DNA of 64,000 bases from Streptomyces cyaneochromogenes (GCF_003963535.1 NZ_CP034539.1:1364001-1428000); one strand, 5' to 3'. Shown: positions 54,019 through 62,794, counted from the stretch's first letter. Notes: generated by a model not told the origin, from the sequence alone. Program-made: numbers and translations.

Positions 54019-55512
54019 TTACTCCGCGTCGCGGCGGGCCTGGCCGCGACGGCGGAGCAGCAGGAGGCCGCCGGCTACCGCGGTGACGCCGGTCGCGGCC
54101 GTCCACAGAGCGAGGTCCGAGGCACCGGTGGCGGCCAGGTCCTCGCCGCTCTTTCCGCCCTGGGTGCTGACGTCCCCCGAGGACTGCGCGGCCGGGGACT
54201 TGGACGAACCGGACGACCCGGAGGTACCGGAGTTGGCGGCCGTCGACTTCGACGGGGACGGTGAGGCCGCCGCCTCGGCCGCGGTGGCCTTGTCCCGGGT
54301 GTACGCCAGGGTGCCGAAGCCGAGTTCGTCGAATCCGCCGCTGTTCGGGCCGTAGTGGCCGCCGCCTCCCTCGGGCCCGCTGCGGGCCATCATCTCGCGG
54401 GTGTTCGGCATGGCCATGCCGCGCCTGTTGACGTAGTGGTTGTAGACCCGCGCCCAGACCGGGCGCCCACCGCCACGGCCGCCTTCGGAGATGACCTTCT
54501 GCACCGTATCCACGCAATGCACGCCGTTTTTCCAGGTGTAGGCGGTGTAGGGCACCTCGTAGCCGAGGTTGTACCGGGCGACGTACTCGCACGCCTTGCG
54601 GAACCTGGAGTCGTCCGCGCCGTAGAGGTCGACGCCCTGGTTCCAGGCCATCTCGCAGATGGTGCCCATCAGGCCGATGCCCATCATGCTGTGGGCCTGG
54701 TCACGCCCGCTCTCCTGCCACTGGGCCAGGCCCACGTCGTTGTAGACGTAGGGGATCGCCTTGGCCAGAGCGCCGTTGCCTTCGCCGTTGTAGAAGTAGT
54801 CCACCGTCTCGTCGAACTTGGCCCGGTCGTCGCAGAGGATCCCGATGGCCATGATCGAGGCCATGGTGCACAGGTCCCAGTTCGCCCAGTAGTGGCCGAT
54901 GCAATTGGTCTCGCGGTACATCATGTGGCGGTTCATCGGATAGAAGTGCTTGACCAGCATGTCCTGGAAACGGGCCAGGTCGAAGCCGGGGTAGCCGCGC
55001 AAGAGCTCGCCGACGTTGGCGAACTGGTACCCGTAGATGCCCGCCAGGAGCACGACTTCGGAGCCTCCGCCGATGCCCTTCAGCGTCCCCGACCAGGCGT
55101 TGCAGATGTCTCGCGCGGTGTCTGCGTATGCGGTGTCGCCGGTGATCTTCCAGCGCAGCGCCCTCTGGTAGGCGGCGTGGATGTCGCGGTAGAGGGCCCC
55201 GTAGTTCTGGACGCCGCCCCCTCCCCGGGTCGGGGTCACCTGCGGGTTGGGCCGCCATGCGGCCTGCGAGTGGCGGCCGGTGGTGAGGGTGAGCTTGGCG
55301 TAACCCTCCGTGTAGGGGGCGGCGCCCGCCTTCACCTTGGCGGCCATGCGCTCGAGATCGGCCCGGGTGTGGAGCATCCCGGGGTGCGCGAAGGACGTGG
55401 GCGCCGCCGTCGCGGGGGCGGCGGCCGCGCCCGTGCCGATACCGATACCGACCGCGCCGGTCGCCGCTCCAGCGGCCTTGAGCATGCTGCGTCGGCTGAT
55501 CTGAAGTGTCAC
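54019..55512 (-). CDS. Tat-exported, sortase-anchored alginate-lyase-family protein
   Basis: 497 residues from GTG 55512 with GAGGAA seven bases upstream. Tat signal SRRSMLKAAGAATGAVG ending near ATA-APT, then an alginate-lyase (alpha/alpha-barrel) domain of about 35-390: YRDIHAAYQRALRWKITGD, ICNAWSGTL, NCIGHYWANWDLC, DQAHSMMGIGLM. A Ser/Thr/Pro/Gly linker (about 425-460) leads to LAATG, a hydrophobic segment and RRRGQARRDAE. LAXTG is the class E sortase signal, so the enzyme is likely fixed to the cell wall. Substrate may be a uronic-acid polymer. Confidence 0.87.
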   Translation of the reverse strand: MTLQISRRSMLKAAGAATGAVGIGIGTGAAAAPATAAPTSFAHPGMLHTRADLERMAAKVKAGAAPYTEGYAKLTLTTGRHSQAAWRPNPQVTPTRGGGGVQNYGALYRDIHAAYQRALRWKITGDTAYADTARDICNAWSGTLKGIGGGSEVVLLAGIYGYQFANVGELLRGYPGFDLARFQDMLVKHFYPMNRHMMYRETNCIGHYWANWDLCTMASIMAIGILCDDRAKFDETVDYFYNGEGNGALAKAIPYVYNDVGLAQWQESGRDQAHSMMGIGLMGTICEMAWNQGVDLYGADDSRFRKACEYVARYNLGYEVPYTAYTWKNGVHCVDTVQKVISEGGRGGGRPVWARVYNHYVNRRGMAMPNTREMMARSGPEGGGGHYGPNSGGFDELGFGTLAYTRDKATAAEAAASPSPSKSTAANSGTSGSSGSSKSPAAQSSGDVSTQGGKSGEDLAATGASDLALWTAATGVTAVAGGLLLLRRRGQARRDAE

Positions 55513-55617
55513 TGTGTCGTTCCTCGGGCTCTTGTGGGGACAGTGCCTACGCAGGGAGACGTGATACGGAGCGGGCGATAACAAAAAAGTGGGCACCACC
55601 GAGGAAAGGCAGCTGGT

Positions 55618-55637
55618 CTTGACGGTCCTCCGTCAAG
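55618..55637. promoter_or_regulatory. CTTGACGG-N4-CCGTCAAG inverted repeat
   Basis: A perfect 8-bp dyad about 105 bases upstream of the alginate-lyase-family gene start. It could be an operator or a small hairpin; it contains a -35-like hexamer on each strand, but no matching -10 was found at 17-18 bases. Confidence 0.4.
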
Positions 55638-55707
55638 GGACTCAACGTCACCCGGACGCATCTGGACAGGCAGGTCGACGATGGCGGACGCTCCCAGGAA
55701 CACCCCC

Positions 55708-55776
55708 GTGGGCCGGCAACTCCAGGTGAAGACACACGGCCTCGAGGTCATCCGCGACGCGGAACGCAGGGACGCT
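55708..55776 (+). pseudogene. Possible NCS1 permease N-terminal fragment
   Basis: The plus strand reads LQVKTHGLEVIRDAERRDAP, like the cytosolic N-terminus of cytosine/purine permeases (VETHGIxxIPExERxGxP). Nothing membrane-like follows; the frame soon breaks. The similarity is short and may be chance. Confidence 0.22.
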
Positions 55777-55964
55777 CCCCCGTCACCGGGGCGAACGGCA
55801 CGAGCTACGGTCTCAACCCACAGGGCAATCTGCCAGGGGCGGTCCACATTCCGGGCAGTTCGCGGGCAGTGCTGGAATCGTATGGCTATGGCAGCGACAG
55901 GAGACACGTCCGAGCCTGATAGCCCTGTACTCGGATCACGTTGGTCGGAGGCTGCGGATCCAGA

Positions 55965-56207
55965 TCACGGCACCGCGTAGGGGGAGTCCGGCGAGGTACC
56001 GGTGGTTCGTTGAATCCGGTGGCAGAGGTCAATGCTGTGTCCGGTGGTGACCGCGTCGATCAGGGCCTGGAGCTCGGGGGGCCTTGTCCGTCCAGGCTCG
56101 CCACCAGGGGTGTCGGCGCCCATGTCGATCAGTTCCGCGCGGGCGTCGTACGACGGGCCGGTCGCGTCGTCGAGCTGCTGGACGAGTCTCTCGATGTGCG
56201 TGGTCAT
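55965..56207 (-). CDS. Small protein, possible truncated HEAT-repeat type
   Basis: 80 residues from ATG 56207, overlapping the stop of the upstream CPCC-like ORF (ATGA). THIERLVQQLDDATGPSYDA and RAELIDMGAD look like the first helix pair of a HEAT/Armadillo-type repeat protein, after which the sequence ends in an unrelated tail. It could be an intact small gene coupled to the CPCC ORF or a truncated remnant. Confidence 0.45.
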   Translation of the reverse strand: MTTHIERLVQQLDDATGPSYDARAELIDMGADTPGGEPGRTRPPELQALIDAVTTGHSIDLCHRIQRTTGTSPDSPYAVP

Positions 56208-56344
56208 GGGTGGTCCCGGCGCCAGGGCGTGGGGAGCCACCAGCAGACGGGGCGGATCTCGTACGAGCCGGGCAGCGCTTCCAGCACGCGATGCCCGCGA
56301 CAGGGGCAGGGGCAGAGGCAGAGGCAGGGGGAAGAGGCGCTCAT
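56204..56344 (-). pseudogene. Truncated CPCC-family cysteine-rich protein
   Basis: 46 codons from ATG 56344: CPCPCRGHRVLEALPGSYEI followed by RPVCWW match the bacterial CPCC domain (CPCCGxxTLxExPGSYEICPVCFWEDDG). Two of the four zinc cysteines are altered (CPCR for CPCC, RPVC for CPVC) and the WEDDG part is replaced by LPTPWRRDHP. The 5' end runs into a GGGGCA/GAGGCA hexamer-like repeat (about 56299-56331) that appears to have expanded the CPC codons. Confidence 0.5.
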
Positions 56345-56591
56345 TCGAGCAGTCTCGTCGCCGGTCCCGCCGGTGTGCCATGGATTTCTCCGCGCTGTCG
56401 CGCCCTCGTTCGCGTCCGGCTCGGGGGGCGTCGATCGCCGGCAGTCGCGTCCGGTCCGGTGCGGCGACGGGGCCCGTCGGTCGTGATCGGACGTGCCGCG
56501 TCGCGTCTCCCGTCGCGCGCCACGCCCAGGAGGCCGGATGAGTGCCGGATCGCTCATTTGCACGTTCGGTTAATCGGATGTGTCGGATGTG

Positions 56592-56621
56592 TTGACGCGC
56601 CCCCTTTTCCAGATTTAACTT
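56592..56621 (+). promoter_or_regulatory. Promoter B: TTGACG-N18-TAACTT
   Basis: -35 TTGACG (56592-56597) and -10 TAACTT (56616-56621), 18-base spacer. Expected start of transcription is near 56628. It shares hexamers and spacing with the promoters of the other glycosidase genes. Confidence 0.65.
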
Positions 56622-56634
56622 CTGCCCGATTTCA

Positions 56635-56658
56635 CGAACAGTGTTCGATATATCGCTC
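56635..56658. promoter_or_regulatory. Operator B: GTTCGATATATCG with overlapping CGAACA-TGTTCG dyad
   Basis: GTTCGATATATCGCTC (56643-56658) begins 21 bases after the -10, exactly the spacing of operator A. Bases 56635-56647 form a perfect 13-bp palindrome CGAACAGTGTTCG that overlaps it. The first 13 bases are identical to operator C. Confidence 0.62.
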
Positions 56659-56981
56659 AACATGCCTGATTGGACAGTGAGTTGGTTACGAAGGCTTCCG
56701 GCCGAAGCGCCACCCACCTGAAACGCCTTCACGGGCGCTGAGAAGCACAGCCACCCGGCCCGTGCCGCAACCGCCCCACCTGGGCGGACGCACGCCTCGC
56801 GCGCCCTGACCCGTCGTCGCCACGGCGCCCTGGGCGAAGCGGTGAAACACCGTCGTTCGGATCCCCCCGTCCGGCCCGCGCGGTGTCCGGGTCCTGTCCC
56901 GCCCATTCCGAGACCAAGTTCCCCCCGCCACCCCGCTCCCCCTTCGCCCGGCGGTGGAACCCGCACCCGACAGGAGATCCG

Positions 56982-58409
56982 ATGTCTGCGCTCCGCGCCC
57001 GGCTGACGGTGATATTGCTCGCCGTCTGCCTCCTCTTCACGGGCCAAGCCCTGACCACACCACAGCGGGCGGCCGCCGCCGACCCCGGCTACCTGATGGT
57101 GCACTTCACCAACGACTCCGCGACCGGTCAGATGCTGTACCTCGCCCACAGCACGGACGGCCTGCACTGGAACGACCTCAACGGCGGAGCGCCGATCCTC
57201 AACTCCAAGATCGGCACGAAGGGAGTGCGCGACCCCGCACTCGTGCGCTCCCCCGACGGCAGCAAGTACTGGATCATCGCGACCGATCTGTGCATCCGCT
57301 GCGGCTCGACCTACCAGAACGGCAGCCCCAACTTCGTGGTGTGGGAGTCGACCGACCTGGTGACCTGGTCGAAGCCGTGGCTGCTCGGCGCCGCCGGACT
57401 GATCCCCGGCGGAAAGAACGCGTGGGCGCCGGAGGCGATCTGGAACCCCGAGACCAACGACTACGTCCTGTACTGGGCGACGAACGCCACGGTCAACGGC
57501 ATCTTCAAGTACCGCATCTACTCCGCCCGCACCAAGGACTTCCGCACCATCACCACCCCGCAGATCTGGATCGACCCGCCCGGCAGCACCCCGGTCGTCG
57601 ACACCCAGATGACCGAGGTGCCCGCAGGTACCGGCCCCTACCGCTACCTGAGGGCCTCCGGCGACGGCCAGAACAACATCGAGGGCAGCAACTCGATCCT
57701 CGGGACGTGGACCAACCTCGGCAACCTGTCCAGCATGGGCCTCACCGGCAACGTGGTCGAAGGCCCGGTCTGGATGAAGTTCAGGGACCGCGACGAGTGG
57801 GCCCTCTACATCGACCACAACAACGCGCAGGGCGTACGCGAGTACAGGCCGATCCTGACGACCAACCCGTTCGACGTCAGCACCTACCGGCTGCAGCCGA
57901 CGACCAGTTACGACATGGGCGTCACCGCCAAGCGCCACGGCGCGATCATGCCCCTCACGGCCGCCGAGGAGAGCCGCGTGCTCGCCCGCTGGCCCAACAC
58001 CCCGGCGCAGCGGCTCCAGTCGTTCAACTTCCAGGACCGGTACGTGCGCCAGACCAACTTCGACGTGCGCATCGATCCGAACGTCAGCCCCGTCGAGGAC
58101 TCCCAGTTCCGGATCAGGCCCGGTTTGGCGGGCACCGGCACCGTCTCCTTCGAGTCGGTGAACCACCCCGGCTACTTCCTGCGCCACGCCAGGTACGACT
58201 TCCAGCTCGTCCTCAACGACGGCAGCAGCCAGTTCGCCGCGGACGCCACCTTCCGCAAGGTCGCCGGGCTCGCCGACTCCACCTGGTCGTCGTTCCAGTC
58301 GTACAACTTCCCCGACCGCTACATCCGCCACTACGCCTACCAGCTGCGCCTCGACCCGATCACCACCGCGACAGCCCGCGGTGACGCCACCTTCCGTGTG
58401 CCGAACTGA
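56982..58409 (+). CDS. Secreted GH43-like arabinofuranosidase with AbfB (CBM42) domain
   Basis: 475 residues from ATG 56982 (CAGGAGA upstream). Signal peptide MSALRARLTVILLAVCLLFT ending near RAAA-ADP. Five-blade propeller (about 38-335): GVRDPALVRSPDG, NAWAPEAIWNPETNDYVLYW and GNVVEGPVWMK supply the acid residues. AbfB trefoil (about 345-475) with NFQDRYVRQTNF, NHPGYFLRHARYDFQL and NFPDRYIRHYAYQLRLDP. Part of an apparent two-gene operon with the paralogue 121 bp downstream. Confidence 0.9.
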   Translation: MSALRARLTVILLAVCLLFTGQALTTPQRAAAADPGYLMVHFTNDSATGQMLYLAHSTDGLHWNDLNGGAPILNSKIGTKGVRDPALVRSPDGSKYWIIATDLCIRCGSTYQNGSPNFVVWESTDLVTWSKPWLLGAAGLIPGGKNAWAPEAIWNPETNDYVLYWATNATVNGIFKYRIYSARTKDFRTITTPQIWIDPPGSTPVVDTQMTEVPAGTGPYRYLRASGDGQNNIEGSNSILGTWTNLGNLSSMGLTGNVVEGPVWMKFRDRDEWALYIDHNNAQGVREYRPILTTNPFDVSTYRLQPTTSYDMGVTAKRHGAIMPLTAAEESRVLARWPNTPAQRLQSFNFQDRYVRQTNFDVRIDPNVSPVEDSQFRIRPGLAGTGTVSFESVNHPGYFLRHARYDFQLVLNDGSSQFAADATFRKVAGLADSTWSSFQSYNFPDRYIRHYAYQLRLDPITTATARGDATFRVPN

Positions 58410-58530
58410 CCCGCATCGCCAGGAGCGCCGGCGCCGCCAGGTCGGCGCCGGCGCGGATGCGTCACCCACCCCCCACCGGCCCACAGGTTCTGGATCCGCC
58501 CGCACCCTTCCTACGCCCCGGAGGCACCAG

Positions 58531-59907
58531 ATGAGTGCAGCACCCCTCCCGTCGCGCCGACTCTTCCTCGGCATGGCCGCGGCCGTGCCGCTGTCCACCA
58601 CCGGCGTGCTGACCCTCGGCAGCCGGTCCGCGAGCGCCGCGACGACCTCCCCGTTCGTCATGGCCTACTTCACCCAGTCACCGAGAAACCTCGGCACGGA
58701 CTACGGCCTGCACCTCGCGGTCAGCACCGACGCGCTGCAATGGATGCCGCTGAACCAGAACAACCCCGTCGTGACCCCGACCGCGGGCGACGGCGGTCTG
58801 CGTGACCCCTTCATCCTGCCCAAGCAGGACGGCACCTTCGTCGTCATGGCGACCAATCTGAAGGGCACCGACTGGACCAAGAAGACCCCGTACATCCACG
58901 TCTGGGACTCCGCCGACCTGCGCTCCTTCGACAACTACCGACTGCTGAAACTGCACGCCATGGCCACCCACACCTGGGCGCCCGAAGCCTTCTGGGACCC
59001 CTCCCGCGGCCAGTACGCCCTCATCTACTCGGCCGTCAACAGCAGCGGACACAACGTGATCATGGTGAACTACACCACGGACTTCCAGACGGTGACGGCA
59101 CCGCAGGTCTTCTTCGACCCGGGCTACGACATCATCGACGGCACCCTGGCCAAGAACGTGAACGGCGTCAACTACCTGTACTACAAGGGCCGCAACAGCC
59201 TGGTGGGCGCGAGGTCCACCTCCCTCGCCCCCGGCAGCTTCGCCCAGTTCACCTCGGGCCTGGCGCCGCAGGGAGGCATCGAGGGCCCGATCCTCGCCGA
59301 GGCCTCCGGCACCTGGTACCTGTGGGGCGACGCCAACGCCCTCTTCTACACCTGGCAGACCAACGACCTCTCCACCGGCACCTGGACCGCCACCGACCGG
59401 CGCGTCTACACCCAGCCGCTGAACTCCAAGCACGCCGACATCAAGCCGATATCCCAAACGGTGTACGACAACATGGTCGCCACCTGGGGAAAGCCTGCCT
59501 GGAACCGACTGAAGTCCTACAACTTCCCGGACAGATACTGGCGGCAGGTCGATTCCCTCGGCCGCATCGACCCGTACCCGTTCGACCCCTACACCGACTC
59601 GCAATGGAAGCTGGTGCCCGGGCTGGCCGACCCCTCCGGCGTCTCCTTCCAGTCCCTCAACCAGCCGACCCGCTATCTGCGGCACTCCTTCTACCAGCTG
59701 CGGCTGGACGCCAACGACGGCACCACGAGGTTCGCCCAGGACGCCACCTTCCACAGGACCGCCGGGCTCGCCGACCCGTCCTGGTCGTCGTTCCGCTCCC
59801 ACAGCCACCCGGACCGCTACATCCGCCACTACGCCTACCAACTGCGCATCGACCCGATCTCCACCGCCACCGGCAGAGCCGACGCCACGTTCTCCGTCTG
59901 GTACTGA
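58531..59907 (+). CDS. Tat-exported GH43-like hydrolase with AbfB domain
   Basis: 458 residues from ATG 58531 with GGAGG upstream. Twin-arginine signal PSRRLFLGMAAAVPLSTTG ending near ASA-ATT. Propeller (about 40-315) with GLRDPFILPKQDG, HTWAPEAFWDPSRGQYALIY and GGIEGPILAEASG. AbfB trefoil (about 325-455), whose last repeat HPDRYIRHYAYQLRIDP is almost the same as in the preceding gene, so the pair probably arose by duplication with exchange of the export signal. Confidence 0.9.
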   Translation: MSAAPLPSRRLFLGMAAAVPLSTTGVLTLGSRSASAATTSPFVMAYFTQSPRNLGTDYGLHLAVSTDALQWMPLNQNNPVVTPTAGDGGLRDPFILPKQDGTFVVMATNLKGTDWTKKTPYIHVWDSADLRSFDNYRLLKLHAMATHTWAPEAFWDPSRGQYALIYSAVNSSGHNVIMVNYTTDFQTVTAPQVFFDPGYDIIDGTLAKNVNGVNYLYYKGRNSLVGARSTSLAPGSFAQFTSGLAPQGGIEGPILAEASGTWYLWGDANALFYTWQTNDLSTGTWTATDRRVYTQPLNSKHADIKPISQTVYDNMVATWGKPAWNRLKSYNFPDRYWRQVDSLGRIDPYPFDPYTDSQWKLVPGLADPSGVSFQSLNQPTRYLRHSFYQLRLDANDGTTRFAQDATFHRTAGLADPSWSSFRSHSHPDRYIRHYAYQLRIDPISTATGRADATFSVWY

Positions 59908-59913
59908 GGCGAC

Positions 59914-59932
59914 GCGCACGCTCCGGGTGCGC
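59914..59932. terminator. Short hairpin after GH43-like operon
   Basis: GCGCAC (59914-59919) and GTGCGC (59927-59932) form a 6-bp GC stem with a 7-base loop, 6 bases after the stop. Modest stability. Confidence 0.5.
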
Positions 59933-60040
59933 CCGGCTCCTGGTGGTGCGGGGGATGTCGATCTCTTCGCGTGGACAGCTCTCGGGAGGGAGGCCGGCAG
60001 GTCGGGGAGACTCATATGGGTGGCGTTGGCGTGGCGTTCC

Positions 60041-60275
60041 AGGGGCTGTCGGCAAACTCCCTCCCCCACTGCCCTAAAGGCGTGGGAGGTGCCCCCCAGC
60101 CCCGCGGCGCCCGGCACGCTCCCCCAAGCTCTTCGAGCAGGGGGTCCCCCACTCGCCACGCCGGGCGAAAGCCCGAGTACGCCCAGTACGAGGACTTCCG
60201 CCCCGCGCCGAGAGCACGCACCGGACGCCGCCGGGCCGCCCTTCGGGCGACAACGGGAGTTTGACGACAGCCCCT
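60041..60275. mobile_element. 235-bp MITE-like element with 20-bp terminal inverted repeats
   Basis: Left end AGGGGCTGTCGGCAAACTCC (60041-60060) and the complement of the right end (60256-60275) match at 19 of 20 bases. The interior is rich in G/C hairpins (GGGGGTCCCCC near 60140) and encodes no transposase. Size, ends and lack of a gene fit a miniature inverted-repeat transposable element mobilised in trans. It sits in the gap between two convergent glycosidase genes, so it breaks nothing. Confidence 0.75.
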
Positions 60276-60340
60276 AGGACCGTGGTCGGGTCGCGGGGAC
60301 GGGGTACTCGGGGACATCGGACACCGCGCCCCATGCATGA

Positions 60341-60380
60341 CGGCCCGGCCCCACGGCGAAGGAGCCGTCGGGCCGGGCCG
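60341..60380. terminator. Very strong hairpin terminator of GH43/lectin gene
   Basis: CGGCCCGGCCC (60341-60351) pairs with GGGCCGGGCCG (60370-60380). One mismatch then a further ACGGC/GCCGT pairing close onto the loop GAAGGA. It lies 46 bases past the stop at 60427 and may act in both directions. Confidence 0.8.
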
Positions 60381-60426
60381 TGGCCGCGCCGGCTCGTATC
60401 AGCCGGCGGGCGGGATTGATGTGCGT

Positions 60427-62478
60427 CTAGCCGGTGACCCGGCGGAACGTCCACTGCTGGTTGGTGCTGCCCCTGTCGGCGTACTGGATGAGCGCGGCGC
60501 CGTCGGCCGTGCTGCCGGAGCTGACGTCGAGCACCTTGCCGCTGTTGCGGTTGACCACCTGGAACACACCGCCGGACAGCGGGCGCAGCTGCCACTGCTG
60601 GCTGGCCCTGCCGTCGGGGGTCGCCTGTACGACCCGCGCGCCGTCCGCCGTGGAGGATCCGGCCACGTCGAGCACCTTGCCGCTGCGGACGCAGGTGATG
60701 GTGTGGTAGCCGTCGGCCGTGGACTGGAACGCCCACTGCTGGTTCGTCGCGCCGTTGTCGGTCCACTGGATCAGGGCGGCGCCGTCCGCGCCGGACCCAC
60801 CGGAGACCTCGGCCACCTTGCCGCTGCGCACGCTGACGCACTTGTAGGCCCGGGTGGGTGCGATGGTGTACTGCACCGAGTCGACGTCGACGTGGCCCGT
60901 GCCGTTCGGGTTGTAGGTGTAGAGGCCGATCCGGTCGCCGCGGTAGCCGCCCCAGGTGAGCTGGTAGGTGCCGCCGACCTGGGTGAACGTGCTCCCGTCG
61001 AGGCTGTAGGAGAAGCGGCTGACCCCGTTCACGTCCCACGTGGTGCGCAGCCACACGGCGTTCTGTGTGATGGCCGCGCCGCTGGTCAGGGTGGAGCCGG
61101 CGTTGTGCTCGATCGTGGTGGTGGTCCCTGAGCGTCGGACACCCAGTCCGGCGTAGGTGGCGGCGTAGTGGCACAGCCCGGCGTGCTGGCCGTCGGCGAG
61201 GCCGGCCAGTTCGAGGCGGACGGTCACCGTGGCGCCGCCCGCGGTGCGCAGCACTCGTTGGGTGAGGGTGTTGCCCACCTTCATCAGGTTGTCCCCGGCC
61301 AGCGGTGCGAACGCCTTCAGCCGCAGAAAGCCGGGGCGCTCGGTCAACGACCAATAGCCCGCGCGGGGTTGGTAGTACCACTCCCACTGCGGCTTGAGGC
61401 GGGTGTCGGTGAACGAGTCGCTGGTCACGACGGCGGGCAGCGCGTCGACGGGGAGGCCGGGGGTGCCGGCGGCGGGCAACCGGCCCGTCCACGCCATGGT
61501 GCCGATGCCGTCCGAGCCCACCGTGCCGATGATCGGCCAGCCGTCCACCCAGGTCACCGGCAGCAGGGACAGCACGCGCCCCTCCCAGTCGCCGTGGCCG
61601 TGGTGGGTCACGAAGTACCAGTCGCCGCTCGGGGTCTGCACCAGCCCGCCCTGGTTGGGCTCGCGATCCACCGAGGTGTTGACGTGCAGCAGCTGCCGGG
61701 TCTCGAAGGGGCCGAAGATGCTGGAGCCGCGGTTCATCATGAGCACCCGGCCCTCGGGCTTCACCTCGCTGAACAGGTGGTAGTAGACACCGTCGATCTT
61801 GTACAGCTTGCTGGCCTCGCTGCGCGACGACTGGTGGATCACCGGGGCCGGGCCGACCAGCGACCTGCCGTCTGCGGACAGCTTGTACAGGTGGATCTTG
61901 TAGTTGTCCGAGTAGTGCGTGGTGACCAGATAGCCCTGGCCGTCGTCGTCCCAGAACGGGCACACGTCGTTCCAGCCGGAGGTCCGCCACATCGAGTGCA
62001 ACGGCTCCCACGGCCCGGTCGGCGACGGGGCCGACGTCATGAAGAAGCCCTCGTCGGGCGTGTTGAAGTACACCCAGTACCGCCCCGCGTGGAAGCGGAT
62101 GGCCCCGGCCCACACACCCCGGCCGTAGCGGTTCATCCGGTCCCAGTTCAACTCCGGTCCGATACGGGTGACATCGCCGACCGAACCGCCGATCGGGCGC
62201 CAGTTGACCAGGTCCTTCGAGTGCAGGACGGCCATGCCGGGCGAGTGCCCCATGGTGCTGGTGATGCCGTAGTAGTCGGAGCCGACCCGGATGCAGTCCC
62301 AGTCACTGAGGTCGGCGGGGATGATCGGGTTGGCGTACGTGCCGTCACCCTGGTCACCCCACTTTGTGGCCGGAAACGAGTCTGCCGCCGCCGTGCTCGA
62401 CGGGAGCAGGCCCGGGAGGAGGAGGGCGCCGGTACCGACCGCGGCGAGCCGGCCGAGTTGTCTTCTGGTGAGGTCCAC
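60427..62478 (-). CDS. Secreted GH43 enzyme (beta-xylosidase/arabinofuranosidase-like) with ricin-type lectin domain
   Basis: 683 residues. Twin-arginine signal TRRQLGRLAAVGTGALLLPG ending near TAA-ADS. GH43 propeller (about 40-340): YANPIIPADLSDWDCIRVG, WNDVCPFWDDDGQGYLV and RSEASKLYKIDGVYYHLFSE. GH43 C-terminal beta-sandwich (about 350-545). A three-repeat CBM13/ricin trefoil (about 550-682) has QQW repeats TNQQWAFQ, SQQWQLR and TNQQWTF. Probably acts on xylan-linked arabinose or xylose. Promoter C and operator C lie upstream, with the GntR gene beyond. Confidence 0.9.
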   Translation of the reverse strand: MDLTRRQLGRLAAVGTGALLLPGLLPSSTAAADSFPATKWGDQGDGTYANPIIPADLSDWDCIRVGSDYYGITSTMGHSPGMAVLHSKDLVNWRPIGGSVGDVTRIGPELNWDRMNRYGRGVWAGAIRFHAGRYWVYFNTPDEGFFMTSAPSPTGPWEPLHSMWRTSGWNDVCPFWDDDGQGYLVTTHYSDNYKIHLYKLSADGRSLVGPAPVIHQSSRSEASKLYKIDGVYYHLFSEVKPEGRVLMMNRGSSIFGPFETRQLLHVNTSVDREPNQGGLVQTPSGDWYFVTHHGHGDWEGRVLSLLPVTWVDGWPIIGTVGSDGIGTMAWTGRLPAAGTPGLPVDALPAVVTSDSFTDTRLKPQWEWYYQPRAGYWSLTERPGFLRLKAFAPLAGDNLMKVGNTLTQRVLRTAGGATVTVRLELAGLADGQHAGLCHYAATYAGLGVRRSGTTTTIEHNAGSTLTSGAAITQNAVWLRTTWDVNGVSRFSYSLDGSTFTQVGGTYQLTWGGYRGDRIGLYTYNPNGTGHVDVDSVQYTIAPTRAYKCVSVRSGKVAEVSGGSGADGAALIQWTDNGATNQQWAFQSTADGYHTITCVRSGKVLDVAGSSTADGARVVQATPDGRASQQWQLRPLSGGVFQVVNRNSGKVLDVSSGSTADGAALIQYADRGSTNQQWTFRRVTG

Positions 62479-62715
62479 GATGCAGTCCTTGGCTGGAGGT
62501 CATCACGTGCGGGAGCAGTGGGTGGACACCGCGCGGAGAACGCGGGAGGGAGAACGTGGAAGGGACACGGCCTTCGCGTCGTGCGCGCCGCGTCCCAGCG
62601 GGCTGACGTCCCTCACCCGCGCTGTGCGGGGTGGCGGCATGACGAAGGCACACCCCCGGACGCCTGGGCAACGGGTCCTTTGGGACACGCGGCGACCGAG
62701 GACGGAATGAGGACT

Positions 62716-62731
62716 GGTCGATATATCGAAC
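62716..62731. promoter_or_regulatory. Operator C: GGTCGATATATCGAAC palindrome
   Basis: A 16-bp dyad with 14 symmetric bases, 33 bases downstream of the -10 of the minus-strand promoter. The minus strand starts GTTCGATATATCG, identical over 13 bases to operator B. It lies between the GH43/lectin gene and the FadR-type regulator gene, the likely binding partner. Confidence 0.62.
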
Positions 62732-62764
62732 AGCTACCGACTTGTCGAACCGATCGACGCCGAA

Positions 62765-62794
62765 AAGTTAGAGTCCCGGACTTACAGAAGTCAA
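62765..62794 (-). promoter_or_regulatory. Promoter C: TTGACT-N18-TAACTT
   Basis: Minus strand, -35 TTGACT (62789-62794) and -10 TAACTT (62765-62770), 18-base spacer, driving the GH43/lectin gene with a leader of about 280 bases. Confidence 0.63.

Larger units (their letters stand above)
55513..55964. other. Gap with inverted repeat and weak gene remnant
   Basis: Contains CTTGACGG-TCCT-CCGTCAAG (55618-55625 and 55630-55637), which offers divergent -35-like TTGACG hexamers, and a short coding remnant listed separately. No intact gene. Confidence 0.45.
56345..56981. other. Intergenic region with glycosidase promoter
   Basis: No gene in about 640 bases. It contains promoter B and operator B, giving an expected leader of about 350 bases for the gene at 56982. 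Confidence 0.55.

Noticed and set aside
60012..60338. 108-codon minus-strand ORF in the MITE region
   Set aside because: It spans the terminal repeats and interior of the MITE-like element; such translations recur wherever the repeat occurs and do not indicate a protein.
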